From Paenibacillus bovis (GTDB lineage: Bacteria > Bacillota > Bacilli > Bacillales > Bacillaceae_C), in contig VEFU01000017.1 of NCBI GenBank assembly GCA_007679095.1, forward strand, positions 1 to 64,000: 64,000 nucleotides of DNA, in the 5' to 3' direction. A model generated the notes under the pieces. The model ran no database searches and was not told the origin of the DNA. It saw only the letters and a list, made by a program, of their open reading frames with translations. The stretch's first letter is position 1. Each line of letters begins with the position of its first letter. A program made the translations under genes and the position numbers. This document shows positions 9,673 through 18,783 of the stretch, piece after piece.

Positions 9673-9736
9673 ATCTTAGCGACAAAACATTAATCACAAT
9701 TAAATGATTTGTAAAGAATTGTTAAGATTTTGTTAG
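9673..9736 (-). promoter_or_regulatory. Five-repeat PhoP-box-like promoter of phosphatase-mannosidase operon
   Basis: Read on the minus strand, hexamers CTAACA, TTAACA, TTACAA, TTAATT and TAATGT occur at 9736-9731, 9725-9720, 9714-9709, 9703-9698 and 9692-9687, each exactly 11 bases from the next. This matches the B. subtilis PhoP box: TTAACA-like direct repeats with about 5-base spacers. A possible -10 (TAAGAT) lies at 9678-9673, so the -35 position falls inside the repeats, as in PhoP-activated promoters. The start codon is about 105 bases downstream. Confidence 0.75.
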
Positions 9737-10018
9737 GAATCACCAATAAAATATCACACCCTCCCAATGTTATAATTGTTATATCAAATACACAAAAGAA
9801 GGTAAATACTCCTTTACACTCAACACCCTTATAAGCAATAGTACCTAACTTTACTCCCAATCCACTAAATCATATTGACTCAAATGAATTGATTGCTATA
9901 ATAATATAAGTTATGACAAATAGATACATTGTTTCATATTTCATCTACAGTTATCCTCCACCCAGAAACATCTTCATGAATTTACTCTAGCAATAGCAGA
10001 ATAAATCTTACCCAATTA

Positions 10019-10032
10019 TTAAAGCGTTTTCA
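10019..10032 (+). promoter_or_regulatory. cre-like catabolite repression site
   Basis: TTAAAGCGTTTTCA matches the CcpA cre consensus TGWAARCGYTWNCW at 13 of 14 positions; only the second base differs. It lies about 200 bases before the sugar-binding lipoprotein gene, so carbon catabolite control of that gene is likely. Confidence 0.6.
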
Positions 10033-10229
10033 CAAAAACGTGTACTGCTTAGAATTCTTGTAATGTTCTACCCCATCAACGGGATTACCATTAATCCCTT
10101 GAAATATAGCTTGACCAACAGGAGGTGAATGGAATAGAAAGGAACCTAGTTCAAGAAAGATATCATGCGCACTACCATCTTGTCAGTCATGAAAAATCCA
10201 CGCTGAAAAAATGCTGAGGGGGCATACTA

Positions 10230-11582
10230 ATGAAAAAGAAGTATTCGTTTATGGTGATGATGTTATTTTTTGTAATTCTATTTGCTGCCTGTTCCAATAA
10301 AGGAGCTAGTACAGGTGATAACAATAACAATGGAGAAAAAGAAAAGGAAAATGAGAGGTTATTTGAAATTGACGCAAGTCTTGAAGGAGAAATTACCTTC
10401 TGGACCTTTACTCCTGATATCTATATCGATATTGTAAAAGGCTTTAATAAGGATTATCCAAATATAAAAGTTAAGGTAGTCGGGATGGAAGGACTTGAGA
10501 ATCAATTACAAACTACGTTAGCAGCAGGTACAGGTGCACCCGATGTGTCGCAAGTAGAGCAAGGATCATTTGCGAGATTTTCCACCAATGACTTACTGGA
10601 AGACTTACTTCAACCTCCATACAACGCAGGTCAATACAAAGAGTATTTAACTGACTACAACTGGGAGCGCTGGCACTCTGTTGATGGAAAAAGACTTTTA
10701 GGGATGCCTTGGGATGTCACACCTGGAATATTCTATTATCGGGAAGATATTTACGAGCAAATGGGATTACCTAGTGACCCAGAAGAGTTAGGAGAATTTC
10801 TTCAAAGCGAAGAGAATGTATTAGATGCAGCCCAAACATTAGCAGCAAATGATATTTATATGTGGGATTGGCGTGATTTACCAGCCGTTCAATATGGTGA
10901 TTCTCTCGGATATTTTGACTCCGATTATAATTGGACAAGAAATACGGATCGCATGGCAGAACTATTTGATCTAGTAAAAAGCGGTATTCAACTTGGATGG
11001 GCTCCACAAATATGTGGTCTATGCTCAGATGAAGGTAGACAATTAATGATGCAAGGTAAGATTGCATCACTTGCTGGTGGTAGTTTCTTAGCACGTGAGT
11101 TAGCAAATGTTTTGCCAGAACAATCTGGACAATGGCGCGCAACTAGACTTCCTTTAGATGTAAATGCTGGACTTGGCGGTTCATCCTTCGTTATCCCTGC
11201 ACAAGGAAACAATAAAGAATTAGCATGGGCTTTCGTACAGTGGATGACGCTATCAGAAGAAGCGTGGAAAGTATTTGTGGAGCATTCTGTCCAACCTTCC
11301 TATACTCATATTACCGCTTTACCTTGGTATCAAGAGCTCACAAATGAATACTTAGGTGGTCAGCAAGATTATAAACTTTATAGTTCATTAGAAGGTAATA
11401 TACCTGTAAAACGTATGACACCACTAGATGGTAGTGCATGGACGATTTTCATCGATAGTCTCAATGAATCTATCAATAATAATATTGATTCGAAGACAAT
11501 ATTAAATCAAATCGAAACAGATGTGATGAAGGAACTTGGATCAGAAATCGAAAAACTAAAAGAAGAATTATCAAAATACTAA
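10230..11582 (+). CDS. Sugar ABC transporter substrate-binding lipoprotein (orphan)
   Basis: 450 residues. The N-terminus is a lipoprotein signal peptide with the lipobox LFAAC (Cys21), followed by an Asn/Glu/Lys-rich linker. The mature part starts GEITFWTFTPD and has the fold-family features of extracellular solute-binding protein family 1 (MalE/UgpB-like): KVKVVGMEGLENQLQ-type segment, then AGTGAPDVSQVEQG. It should capture a carbohydrate outside the membrane and deliver it to an ABC permease. No permease or ATPase gene adjoins it; the only importer genes in the window are 48 kb away and have their own binding protein. A cre site lies upstream and a terminator directly follows, so it is a single-gene unit. 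The ligand is unknown. Confidence 0.88.
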   Translation: MKKKYSFMVMMLFFVILFAACSNKGASTGDNNNNGEKEKENERLFEIDASLEGEITFWTFTPDIYIDIVKGFNKDYPNIKVKVVGMEGLENQLQTTLAAGTGAPDVSQVEQGSFARFSTNDLLEDLLQPPYNAGQYKEYLTDYNWERWHSVDGKRLLGMPWDVTPGIFYYREDIYEQMGLPSDPEELGEFLQSEENVLDAAQTLAANDIYMWDWRDLPAVQYGDSLGYFDSDYNWTRNTDRMAELFDLVKSGIQLGWAPQICGLCSDEGRQLMMQGKIASLAGGSFLARELANVLPEQSGQWRATRLPLDVNAGLGGSSFVIPAQGNNKELAWAFVQWMTLSEEAWKVFVEHSVQPSYTHITALPWYQELTNEYLGGQQDYKLYSSLEGNIPVKRMTPLDGSAWTIFIDSLNESINNNIDSKTILNQIETDVMKELGSEIEKLKEELSKY

Positions 11583-11585
11583 CAC

Positions 11586-11616
11586 GGCAAGGGGATCCAC
11601 TTCCCCTTGTTCTTTT
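11586..11616 (+). terminator. Terminator after sugar-binding lipoprotein gene
   Basis: Arms CAAGGGGA (11588-11595) and TCCCCTTG (11602-11609), followed by TTCTTTT. A typical intrinsic terminator 5-30 bases after the stop codon. Confidence 0.8.
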
Positions 11617-11665
11617 CCACAGCACTCCTATATACTAATGACATACATAGAAAGGAAGTTATTTG

Positions 11666-12037
11666 ATGAAATTAGGAGCATTTTCCGTTAGCTTAAATGT
11701 AAAAGACATTCACAAATCAAAAGAATTTTATTCTAAGCTCGGCTTTGTGGAATTAGGTGGAGACATCTCACAAAATTGGCTGATTTTAAAGAATGAAAAT
11801 TGTATTATCGGACTTTTTCAAGGAATGTTCGATAATAATATTTTAACCTTTAATCCAGGTTGGAATGAAAACGCTGAAAATATCGAAAGCTTTACGGATG
11901 TCCGTGAATTACAAAAGCAATTGAAAGCAAGTGGAATTAAGTTAACAACCGAAGCAAATGAAGAAACAGAAGGTCCAGCTTACTTTACACTAGAAGATCC
12001 TGATGGCAATCAAATTCTCGTTGATCAACACCGCTAA
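11666..12037 (+). CDS. VOC (glyoxalase/bleomycin-resistance fold) protein
   Basis: 123 residues. ATG at 11666 is chosen over an in-frame TTG at 11663 because it stands 7-9 bases behind AAAGGAAG. The protein opens MKLGAFSVSLNV and shows a single vicinal-oxygen-chelate domain: beta-alpha-beta-beta-beta halves, KSKEFYSKLGF in the first half, and LEDPDGNQILVDQH near the C-terminus carrying the usual metal-side Gly-Asn segment. Family members include glyoxalase I, fosfomycin-resistance enzymes and dioxygenases. Nothing in the neighbourhood points to one of these, so the substrate is unassigned. It converges on the BCCT gene across a shared bidirectional terminator. Confidence 0.75.
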   Translation: MKLGAFSVSLNVKDIHKSKEFYSKLGFVELGGDISQNWLILKNENCIIGLFQGMFDNNILTFNPGWNENAENIESFTDVRELQKQLKASGIKLTTEANEETEGPAYFTLEDPDGNQILVDQHR

Positions 12038-12048
12038 TAGAAAAAACA

Positions 12049-12084
12049 CCCGATGCTGTGAAAAAATCCATAGCATCGGGTTTT
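12049..12084. terminator. Bidirectional terminator, VOC gene / BCCT gene 1
   Basis: Arms CCCGATGCT (12049-12057) and AGCATCGGG (12072-12080), with an A-rich run before and TTTTAC after. It lies between two convergent genes and can serve both strands. Confidence 0.8.
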
Positions 12085-12093
12085 ACTTCGCAT

Positions 12094-13647
12094 TTATACA
12101 GCTTTTGTATCTTTTTTGTGTTTATTAGCTGTTTTCTTATTTTCAATTACCTTAAATTGACCGATTCCAAATTCTTTCGCTTCTTCATTTAACGATTTAA
12201 ATAAGCTCCATAACATGAGTAGCATAATAACAGAGAACGGTAACGCACCTATTATCATCGTATTTTGTAATGCTTGTAATCCACCAGTATAAAGTAGTGC
12301 AAAAGCAGTTAAGGCTAGAAATACTCCCCATACCACTTTAATTTTATTACTTGGGTTTTGTGTGCCGTTTGCCGTCATCATCCCTAAAACAAATGTCCCG
12401 GAGTCAGCCGATGTAATAAAGAACGTTCCAATTAATATAATCGCTAATATCGATAAAGCCATACTAAATGGAAAACTTTCAAATACACCAAACAATGTCT
12501 CCTCCGGCAGCAAGGATGTTAGAGAAGCTCCTCCTCCCATTTCCGTTATGAAAGCTGCACTTCCAAAATTCGTAAACCACACAATAGCAATTAGTGTTGG
12601 AATTAATAGAACATACAGCACGAATTCACGTATAGTTCTTCCCTTTGATACTCTCGCGATAAAAACTCCGACAAATGGAGCCCAAGAGATCCACCATGCC
12701 CAATAAAATAACGTCCAACCATTTATCCAACTTCGTGAATCTTCATTAAGCGGAGATATTCTAAAGCCCATGTTAATAAAGTTTTGTAAATAGGCTCCGA
12801 CGGAATCAACAAAAAGATTTAAAGTAAAAACGGTTGATCCTAAAAGGAATACAATTAAGAAAAGAGCAGCAGCAAGGCCCATATTAAGATTACTCAAGAT
12901 TTTAATCCCTTTGCTCAAACCGGTTAATGCAGAAATCATAAATAAGATTGTAACGACAAAAATAATAATGGATTGAATAGTAAAATTACTAGGTATACCA
13001 AACAAGTAGGATAATCCACCGTTAATTTGCATGGCACCAAATCCGAGTGATGTCGCAACCCCTAAAACAGTGGAAACCACAGCAATAATATCAATTACCT
13101 TACCCACCAATCCATCTGCATGCTTCCCAATAATCGGTCTTAGTGTCCTACTAATTAACGTTAGTTCCCCTTTTCTAAATGCAAAGTAGGCTAGCACTAA
13201 AGATACAACTCCATACACTGCCCATCCATGGATCCCATAATGAAAGAATGTAAATCTTAACGCATCCTTCATCCCTTGGTCAGTACCAAGTTCTCCTGTT
13301 GGTGAACTAATTGCGTAGTGACTAAGTGGTTCATATGTGCCATAAAAAATTAAGCTAATTCCCACACCTGCACTAAAAAGCATCGCAAGCCAAGTCGGCT
13401 TTGAAAACTCTGGTTCATCCTCCTGTTTACCAAGTTTTATTCGACCTAAAGGACTAACAAATAAGTAAGCGCACGCAACAACAAATACCATAACTAGCAC
13501 TAAATAATACCAACCAAATGAATTCGTAATAAAATTTTGTGCTACACTAGTAACCTTTTCTAACGTTGTAGGCATGACAATCCCCATCAATACTAAACTT
13601 CCCACAATCGCTAACGAAACATAAAAAACAAGTGAAGCTTTTTTCAT
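12094..13647 (-). CDS. BCCT family osmolyte transporter, copy 1 (altered Gly motif)
   Basis: 517 residues from the ATG at 13647 (MKKASLVFYVSL). A longer in-frame reading to 13767 is rejected because the paralog starts at the same residue and both share the same leader with a GGGAG site. About 12 membrane segments. The betaine/choline/carnitine transporter signature WWISWAPFVGVFIARVSKGR is intact. The glycine-rich helix reads GVGIS, where the paralog and Na+-coupled BetP read GMGIG. The third Gly corresponds to BetP Gly153, where substitution is known to change substrate and ion coupling. The likely role is uptake of glycine betaine or a related compatible solute during osmotic stress, or of another trimethylammonium compound for this diverged copy. 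Tandem with copy 2; each has its own terminator. Confidence 0.9.
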   Translation of the reverse strand: MKKASLVFYVSLAIVGSLVLMGIVMPTTLEKVTSVAQNFITNSFGWYYLVLVMVFVVACAYLFVSPLGRIKLGKQEDEPEFSKPTWLAMLFSAGVGISLIFYGTYEPLSHYAISSPTGELGTDQGMKDALRFTFFHYGIHGWAVYGVVSLVLAYFAFRKGELTLISRTLRPIIGKHADGLVGKVIDIIAVVSTVLGVATSLGFGAMQINGGLSYLFGIPSNFTIQSIIIFVVTILFMISALTGLSKGIKILSNLNMGLAAALFLIVFLLGSTVFTLNLFVDSVGAYLQNFINMGFRISPLNEDSRSWINGWTLFYWAWWISWAPFVGVFIARVSKGRTIREFVLYVLLIPTLIAIVWFTNFGSAAFITEMGGGASLTSLLPEETLFGVFESFPFSMALSILAIILIGTFFITSADSGTFVLGMMTANGTQNPSNKIKVVWGVFLALTAFALLYTGGLQALQNTMIIGALPFSVIMLLMLWSLFKSLNEEAKEFGIGQFKVIENKKTANKHKKDTKAV

Positions 13648-14239
13648 ATTAAATTGACAACTCCCAATTAAGATTTGAATAAAGCGGGTTTTACTTCGAA
13701 TGGAGAATACATAAAAATGCAAAACCAAAATAAGAGGATTTTTTTGAAGCAAATATCGTTCACCCAATAATTGTTACAAATAACTTTTTTCACATAGCAA
13801 AAGTATTCACGAGGAATTTCTACTAATATGAGTGCGTGGGATGATTTTTCACAGGATATAGAGAAGGCTAGATTACTAGTTATTTTGTAACACTTATTAG
13901 TCTAGCGAACTATAAGCTAGAAAGCACACTCGATATTTTAGCATTATCTAGACTATAATCGGATTATTTCCTCTTAGGTGAGTATATAACTATGCATTCT
14001 CAATAATCTCCTTATATACTCCGAATAATGTATGAATATAAAATAATCAGTTTATTAAGTTTAGATAAGTGTCGTGTTATTGTTATTGTGAAACTTATAC
14101 CCTAACTTCCACTATCGAAACATGACAATATTTTTTCTGAAATACCCAATATTAATTCCCTCAATCCCCTTACTCCTTTGAAAGAAAAAAGCCTTGTATC
14201 AACTTAGGTAATACAAGGCTTTCTTTTTTTCTATTTCAT
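13648..14239 (-). promoter_or_regulatory. Leader of BCCT copy 1, conserved with copy 2
   Basis: Bases 13648-13765 closely match the leader of copy 2 (15800-15910). Shared blocks include the GGGAG ribosome site, ACTTCGAATGGAGAATACAT (copy 2: ACTTCGATTGGAGAATACAT), TGCAAAACCAA and a poly-T/A tract near 13740. Weaker similarity continues to about 13940 (AACACTTAT, AGCACAC). The duplication therefore included the regulatory region. The rest of this stretch is AT-rich with no gene seen, apart from the terminator at 14184-14231. Confidence 0.6.
14184..14231. terminator. Terminator after BCCT gene 2
   Basis: Arms AGCCTTGTAT (14190-14199) and ATACAAGGCT (14211-14220), flanked by AAAGAAAAAA and TTCTTTTTTT. 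On the minus strand it directly follows the stop codon of the second transporter. Symmetric enough to work both ways. Confidence 0.85.
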
Positions 14240-15799
14240 TTATACAGCCTTTGAAGTTTTTTCTTCACTTCTGTTAGGCATTGGTTTCTTACTTTCCTTC
14301 ATTTTTATTTGTCCAATTCCCAGTTCTTTCGCTTCTTTATTTAATGCTTTAAAGAGACTTGCTAACATAATGATCATAATAACCGAGAATGGTAAAGCGG
14401 CTATGATCATTGTATTTTGGAGAGCCTGTAATCCTCCTGAATACAGCAATGCTGCAGAAGTTAATGAAAGTAGTACACCCCAAATAACTTTAATTTTATT
14501 ACTAGGGTTTAGCGTTCCATTTGCCGTCATCATCCCTAACACAAACGTACCTGAGTCAGCTGATGTGATGAAAAATGTACCAATTAATATCATCGCTAGA
14601 ATCGATAACGCCATACTAAATGGAAAGGTTTCAAACACACCAAATAATGTTTCTTCAGGTGCCAACGATGACAGTGAGATTGCACCAGCCATTTCGGTTG
14701 TAATTGCAGCACTTCCAAAGTTTGTGAACCATAAAAACGCGATAATCGACGGAACAACTAATACACAAAAAACAAATTCTCTAATTGTTCTTCCTTTTGA
14801 TACCCTAGCGATAAATACACCAACAAACGGTGCCCAAGCTATCCACCATGCCCAATAGAAAATCGTCCAGTCATTAATCCAGCCACGAATTTCTTCATTA
14901 AGCGGTGCGATTCGTAATCCCATATTAATAAAGTTTTGGAAATACCCCCCTAAAGAATCAGTAAATAAATTTAATGTGAATACTGACGATCCCAGAAGAA
15001 ATACAGCTAAGAAAAGAACAGCAGCAAGGCCCATATTCACGTTACTCAAGATTTTAATCCCTTTGCTTAATCCAGTTAGCGCAGAAATCATGAATAACAC
15101 AGTAACTACAAAAATAATGATTGCTTGAATCGTGAAATTACTCGGCACATCAAATAAATAAGAAAGTCCCCCATTTATTTGCATCGCTCCGAAGCCAAGT
15201 GATGTCGCAACACCTAGAACAGTAGAAACGACGGCAACAACGTCAATGATTTTACCAACTAATCCATCTGCATGTTTTCCGATAATTGGTCTTAATGTTC
15301 TACTTATTAAACTTAATTCACCTTTTCTAAAAGTGAAATACGCAAGTACTAAACCAATGACACCATATATTGCCCATCCGTGAATACCATAATGGAAGAA
15401 TGTATACCTTAACGCATCCTTCACACCTTGATTCGTTCCGAGCTCGCCAGTTGGAGAACTTACAGCATAATGACTAAGCGGTTCATATGCACCATAAAAT
15501 ATTAATCCAATTCCCATACCAGCACTAAATAACATCGCAATCCATGTTGGACGTGAGAATTCTGGTTTTGCATCTTGTTTACCTAGCTTTATCCGTCCTA
15601 TTGGGCTGACAAATAAATACACACAGGCAACGACAAATACCATAATTAACACTAAGTAATACCATCCAAATGAATTGGTAATAAAGCTTTGTGCAACACT
15701 AGTAATCCTTTCTAGCGAAGAAGGCATAGCAATTCCCATTAGCACTAAGCCTGCTACGATCGCTAACGAAACGTAAAAAACAAGTGTAGCTTTTTTCAT
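14240..15799 (-). CDS. BCCT family glycine betaine-type transporter, copy 2
   Basis: 519 residues, ATG at 15799 behind GGGAG. A close paralog of copy 1 over the whole length. About 12 membrane segments. The Gly-rich motif GMGIGLIFYG matches the Na+-coupled betaine carriers (BetP, OpuD, BetL), and the Trp-rich signature WWIAWAPFVGVFIARVSKGR is present. The C-terminus is short, Lys-rich and charged, which in BetP-type carriers takes part in osmosensing. It most likely imports glycine betaine or another compatible solute with sodium in response to hyperosmotic stress. Single-gene transcript with its own leader and terminator. Exact substrate (betaine, choline, ectoine, carnitine, proline betaine) cannot be read from sequence. 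Confidence 0.9.
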   Translation of the reverse strand: MKKATLVFYVSLAIVAGLVLMGIAMPSSLERITSVAQSFITNSFGWYYLVLIMVFVVACVYLFVSPIGRIKLGKQDAKPEFSRPTWIAMLFSAGMGIGLIFYGAYEPLSHYAVSSPTGELGTNQGVKDALRYTFFHYGIHGWAIYGVIGLVLAYFTFRKGELSLISRTLRPIIGKHADGLVGKIIDVVAVVSTVLGVATSLGFGAMQINGGLSYLFDVPSNFTIQAIIIFVVTVLFMISALTGLSKGIKILSNVNMGLAAVLFLAVFLLGSSVFTLNLFTDSLGGYFQNFINMGLRIAPLNEEIRGWINDWTIFYWAWWIAWAPFVGVFIARVSKGRTIREFVFCVLVVPSIIAFLWFTNFGSAAITTEMAGAISLSSLAPEETLFGVFETFPFSMALSILAMILIGTFFITSADSGTFVLGMMTANGTLNPSNKIKVIWGVLLSLTSAALLYSGGLQALQNTMIIAALPFSVIMIIMLASLFKALNKEAKELGIGQIKMKESKKPMPNRSEEKTSKAV

Positions 15800-16267
15800 A
15801 TTAAATTGACAACTCCCATTTTAGATTTGTTCAGAGAGGGTTTACTTCGATTGGAGAATACATTTTCATGCAAAACCAATTAAGAGATTCGAGGATTTTT
15901 TTTTGAAGCAATAGTAGACAACCCAAATAAAAAGTTTTTACTGAACTTAATTATTCACCTAATAAAGAAACCAGAAGGGGTAATACAATCTACTAAACTA
16001 ACGAGATTGAAAAGGTTATCTTATTAGGAATTTTTAACACTTTATAAGTGTAGCGCAAAAAAAGATCTGGAGCACACGGGAGAATCATGGATTATTCTCG
16101 CTAGAACGTGGTGATTCCAGCTGAGCGGAAAATACAACCATGTATTCTTACATATAACCCGATTTACGCCAAATACTGTACAAACTTAATAAATTGTACA
16201 TATTAATTGGAAATATTTAGGGTGATACAATAGGGTTCCATTTTCATGAAAATAACTTATAAAAACT
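15800..16267 (-). promoter_or_regulatory. Leader and upstream region of BCCT copy 2
   Basis: Bases 15800-15910 are the counterpart of the copy 1 leader (see 13648). No gene is seen between 15911 and the terminator at 16268. Short similarity to the copy 1 upstream region (AACACTTTATAAGTGTAG near 16030) suggests the duplicated block spans at least 250 bases upstream of the gene. Confidence 0.5.
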
Positions 16268-16332
16268 AAAAAAGGCATCTGAGCACCATTTGGATAGTAA
16301 AACCCATCGTACTGTGCAGATACCCTTTTTTA
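16268..16332. terminator. Probable fbp terminator, displaced by a repeat element
   Basis: Arms GGCATCTGAGCAC (16274-16286) and GTGCAGATACC (16314-16324) pair with one bulge, flanked by AAAAAA and TTTTTT. It lies about 215 bases beyond the fbp stop, with the inverted-repeat element 16361-16541 in between. Confidence 0.65.
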
Positions 16333-16360
16333 TGGGGGAATCCCCTTATTTCATATGGCG

Positions 16361-16541
16361 CTGTTAAAGTTCATTGTTGTTAATAACTTAGTTGATTATA
16401 GCGGATGTACACGAGACTCCTGCGGGAACAGCACGAGCCGAAGATCCACTTGGCAAAGCGGTTTTCTTTGCCAAGTTAGCTGAGGCCGTGCCCGCGGAAA
16501 GCGAGTGTACAGGAGCGAAAATCAACAACAGAGTTTAACAG
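16361..16541. repeat. MITE-like intergenic repeat after fbp
   Basis: Ends are inverted: CTGTTAAA (16361-16368) and TTTAACAG (16534-16541), and further in GTTGATT (16391-16397) and AATCAAC (16520-16526). The interior carries ACTCCTGCGGGAA and GCGGAAAGCGAGTGTAC, shared with the copy at 38953-39083, plus a hairpin ACTTGGCAAAG / CTTTGCCAAGT. A direct repeat TATTTCATAT flanks the element at 16347-16356 and 16545-16554. There is no coding capacity, so it would have to be mobilised in trans if at all. Confidence 0.65.
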
Positions 16542-16543
16542 AG

Positions 16544-18478
16544 CTATTTCATATAGCTATATTCAAGCAAGCTCTTGAGGATTTGGATTTCTTGGAGTAG
16601 TTTTTCGCCAATGTTCGTTTCTAGGACTTTTTTTCTTTCAAGTTCTTTGTCTACTAATCTTTTTACCGATAAGACGTCAGTACCGTTTAATAAGACGTCT
16701 TGTTTGGATGTGAATTTTTTGTGAGCAACGAGTTGCATACCATATGAGTTATATAAAAGTGTATAACCGGCAATTCCTGTTGTGGACTGATATGCTTTAG
16801 AAAATCCGCCATCAATGACGATCATTTTTCCATTAGCCTTAATTGGATTTTCTCCGGCAATCTCCTTCACAGGGGTATGGCCATTAATAATTCGTCCTTG
16901 TTCCGGATCTAAGGAAAACTCTCGTAAAATCTCCTTGCAAATCTCCTCATTTTCGCGTAAATAATAGTATGGATTTTTTATCTCTTTATGTGCTTCCTTA
17001 TCTTCAATAAAATATCTTTCAAAAGTGGTCATTTCCCTTTTTCCAAACAGCGATGAGAATTCTCCTGTCCACAAATACCAAACCATGTCAGTAGCCAAGT
17101 CTTCCGTTTGTTCTGGATGAGCAAAGCTATGGCGTAAATATTGTTCAAAAACATCTAATAATTCTCGACCTGCATATGCTTTATCTTCAATTACCATTTT
17201 CTCCATGTTTCCATTTTTATCGATAGGTATGCAACCATGTAATAGTAAATTTCCGTTATAGCGCAAATACAGACTACCATTATTCATAAGGAAGTTCATA
17301 TGCCTCGCTAGTTTTTCCGAATGTTGGACGGAAAATAAAAGTTTCTCTATTACTTGCTCTTCTTCGGTTGTTAATTGTTCCGGTTTCTCCTGATTTACCG
17401 TCATAAAACAAGTATTTTTTAATTGATATGTCTTCCCATGAATCGTAACTTCATTCTTCTTATAATCTATCTTTTCTAGTAACAGTCTCTCCATCATATT
17501 AAAATATGGTCGCCTTTTGATAATTGGTATTTCTAGTTTAAATTGAATTATTGCAATTGCTTGGTGGATCTTCGTAATTTGTAATTCTTCATGATCTGTC
17601 AACTTTTTACCAGAATGTTGCTTCGGACGAAATGCGGGATTATCCTCATAATACTTCTCTGCAAGGTTAAGTAGCGGCCGTAAATTGATTCCATATACGT
17701 CTTCAATAATATCCAAATTATTATAACGGGCACAGATGCGAATGATGTTAGCGAGACAAACCTTAGACCCGGCAAATGCGCCTATCCACAGTACATCATG
17801 GTTTCCCCACTGAATATCAACAGAATGATAACGGATGAGGGTATCCATAATCTTATCAGGATCGGGACCACGGTCATAAATATCACCAACGACATGTAGA
17901 TGGTCCACAACTAATCTTTGCGTTGTATATGCAAGGCCAATGATAAGCTTATCCGCTTGTCTGAGCGAAATGATTTGCTGAACGATTTTTGTATAGTAAT
18001 GTTTTTTATTTGTAAATTCATCTGTTTTGTAAAGCAATTCCTCAATAATGTATACAAACTGTTTCGGCAAGGCCTTTCTTAGTTTAGAACGTGTATATTT
18101 TGAAGATGCATACGAAATCAGCTTAATCAGGTGCGCTATTATGTCGGTATACCAATCTGACAATTCCTGCTCTGATAGAAAATTATTCTTTATTAATTGC
18201 AGTTTTTCCTCTGGGTAATAAACAAGAGTCGCTAATTCATTTATTTCACTCTCTGATAAAACATCTATGAAAAGATCACGAATTTTTTCTTTGACTTTAC
18301 CTGAACCATTCCGTAACACATGCTGAAAAGCCTGAAATTCCCCATGTAAGTCACTAACAAAATGCTCTGTTCCCTTTGGTAAATTTAAAATTGCTTCTAA
18401 GTTAATAATTTCAGTCGCTACCTTTTCCTCAGAATCATATTTTTGAGCAAGTAAGTCGAAATATTTGGTATTGGTCAT
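16544..18478 (-). CDS. fbp: Fructose-1,6-bisphosphatase, class III
   Basis: 644 residues, close to the usual length of Firmicute class III FBPase (about 640-670). It dephosphorylates fructose-1,6-bisphosphate to fructose-6-phosphate in gluconeogenesis. It belongs to the metallophosphoesterase superfamily, with the metal motifs VSDLHGEF (about residue 42), [11 protein letters not shown] (about 198), WGNHDV (about 222) and NGHTPVKE near 535. Cytoplasmic, no membrane segment. ATG at 18478 follows AAAGAAAA / GGGGAAAG on the minus strand. Monocistronic: a repeat element and terminator follow, and an intergenic hairpin precedes. Members of this family in Bacillus are stimulated by phosphoenolpyruvate; that is family knowledge, not visible here. 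Confidence 0.96.
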   Translation of the reverse strand: MTNTKYFDLLAQKYDSEEKVATEIINLEAILNLPKGTEHFVSDLHGEFQAFQHVLRNGSGKVKEKIRDLFIDVLSESEINELATLVYYPEEKLQLIKNNFLSEQELSDWYTDIIAHLIKLISYASSKYTRSKLRKALPKQFVYIIEELLYKTDEFTNKKHYYTKIVQQIISLRQADKLIIGLAYTTQRLVVDHLHVVGDIYDRGPDPDKIMDTLIRYHSVDIQWGNHDVLWIGAFAGSKVCLANIIRICARYNNLDIIEDVYGINLRPLLNLAEKYYEDNPAFRPKQHSGKKLTDHEELQITKIHQAIAIIQFKLEIPIIKRRPYFNMMERLLLEKIDYKKNEVTIHGKTYQLKNTCFMTVNQEKPEQLTTEEEQVIEKLLFSVQHSEKLARHMNFLMNNGSLYLRYNGNLLLHGCIPIDKNGNMEKMVIEDKAYAGRELLDVFEQYLRHSFAHPEQTEDLATDMVWYLWTGEFSSLFGKREMTTFERYFIEDKEAHKEIKNPYYYLRENEEICKEILREFSLDPEQGRIINGHTPVKEIAGENPIKANGKMIVIDGGFSKAYQSTTGIAGYTLLYNSYGMQLVAHKKFTSKQDVLLNGTDVLSVKRLVDKELERKKVLETNIGEKLLQEIQILKSLLEYSYMK

Positions 18479-18532
18479 TTTTCTTTCCCCTTTTTCTCTT
18501 TAACTACATCTTGGTTCCATACTAAAAATTTA

Positions 18533-18576
18533 TAGAATCTACTTCTCACTAGTCGGGCAGTAAGATGTAGATTCTA
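18533..18576. other. 10-bp inverted repeat upstream of fbp
   Basis: TAGAATCTAC (18533-18542) and GTAGATTCTA (18567-18576) are perfect complements around a 24-base loop, 55-100 bases before the fbp start. There is no U-tract, so a terminator is unlikely; it could be an operator or a leader hairpin. The rest of 18479-18757 shows no gene. Confidence 0.4.
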
Positions 18577-18756
18577 CATAAACGCATATTATATAGTTTT
18601 TATGACTTAGATATTCGTGATAGTCGGGTAAAGTAGTCTTCTTAGTTTCAATAGCGTAGATTTACTATATATTAACAGATACCTCCATAATTTCAATATA
18701 TATTTCAAATTTTTAGAATACGCCCCCACTTACATCAATATGTTTACAATTAGAAA

Positions 18757-18783
18757 AGGCAACAAGTATTATACTTGTTACCT
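18757..18783 (-). terminator. Terminator overlapping the HD-GYP gene stop
   Basis: AACAAGTATTATACTTGTT (about 18761-18779) is a near-perfect palindrome; on the minus strand it is followed by GCCTTTTC. It overlaps the TAA of the HD-GYP gene. Confidence 0.6.

Larger units (their letters stand above)
9568..10229. other. Divergent intergenic region, phosphatase operon / sugar-binding protein
   Basis: About 660 AT-rich bases between two diverging genes. It holds the PhoP-box promoter (9673-9736, minus) and a cre-like site (10019-10032). I see no convincing open reading frame or RNA family in the remainder. The sugar-binding gene on the plus strand has a GAGGGGG ribosome site just before 10230. 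Confidence 0.6.

Noticed and set aside
13648-13767. 40-residue N-terminal extension of BCCT copy 1
   Set aside because: This stretch is the duplicated untranslated leader, matching the non-coding leader of copy 2.
14370-14858. 162-codon plus-strand frame opposite BCCT copy 2
   Set aside because: Antisense shadow of a membrane protein gene; a parallel shadow exists opposite copy 1.
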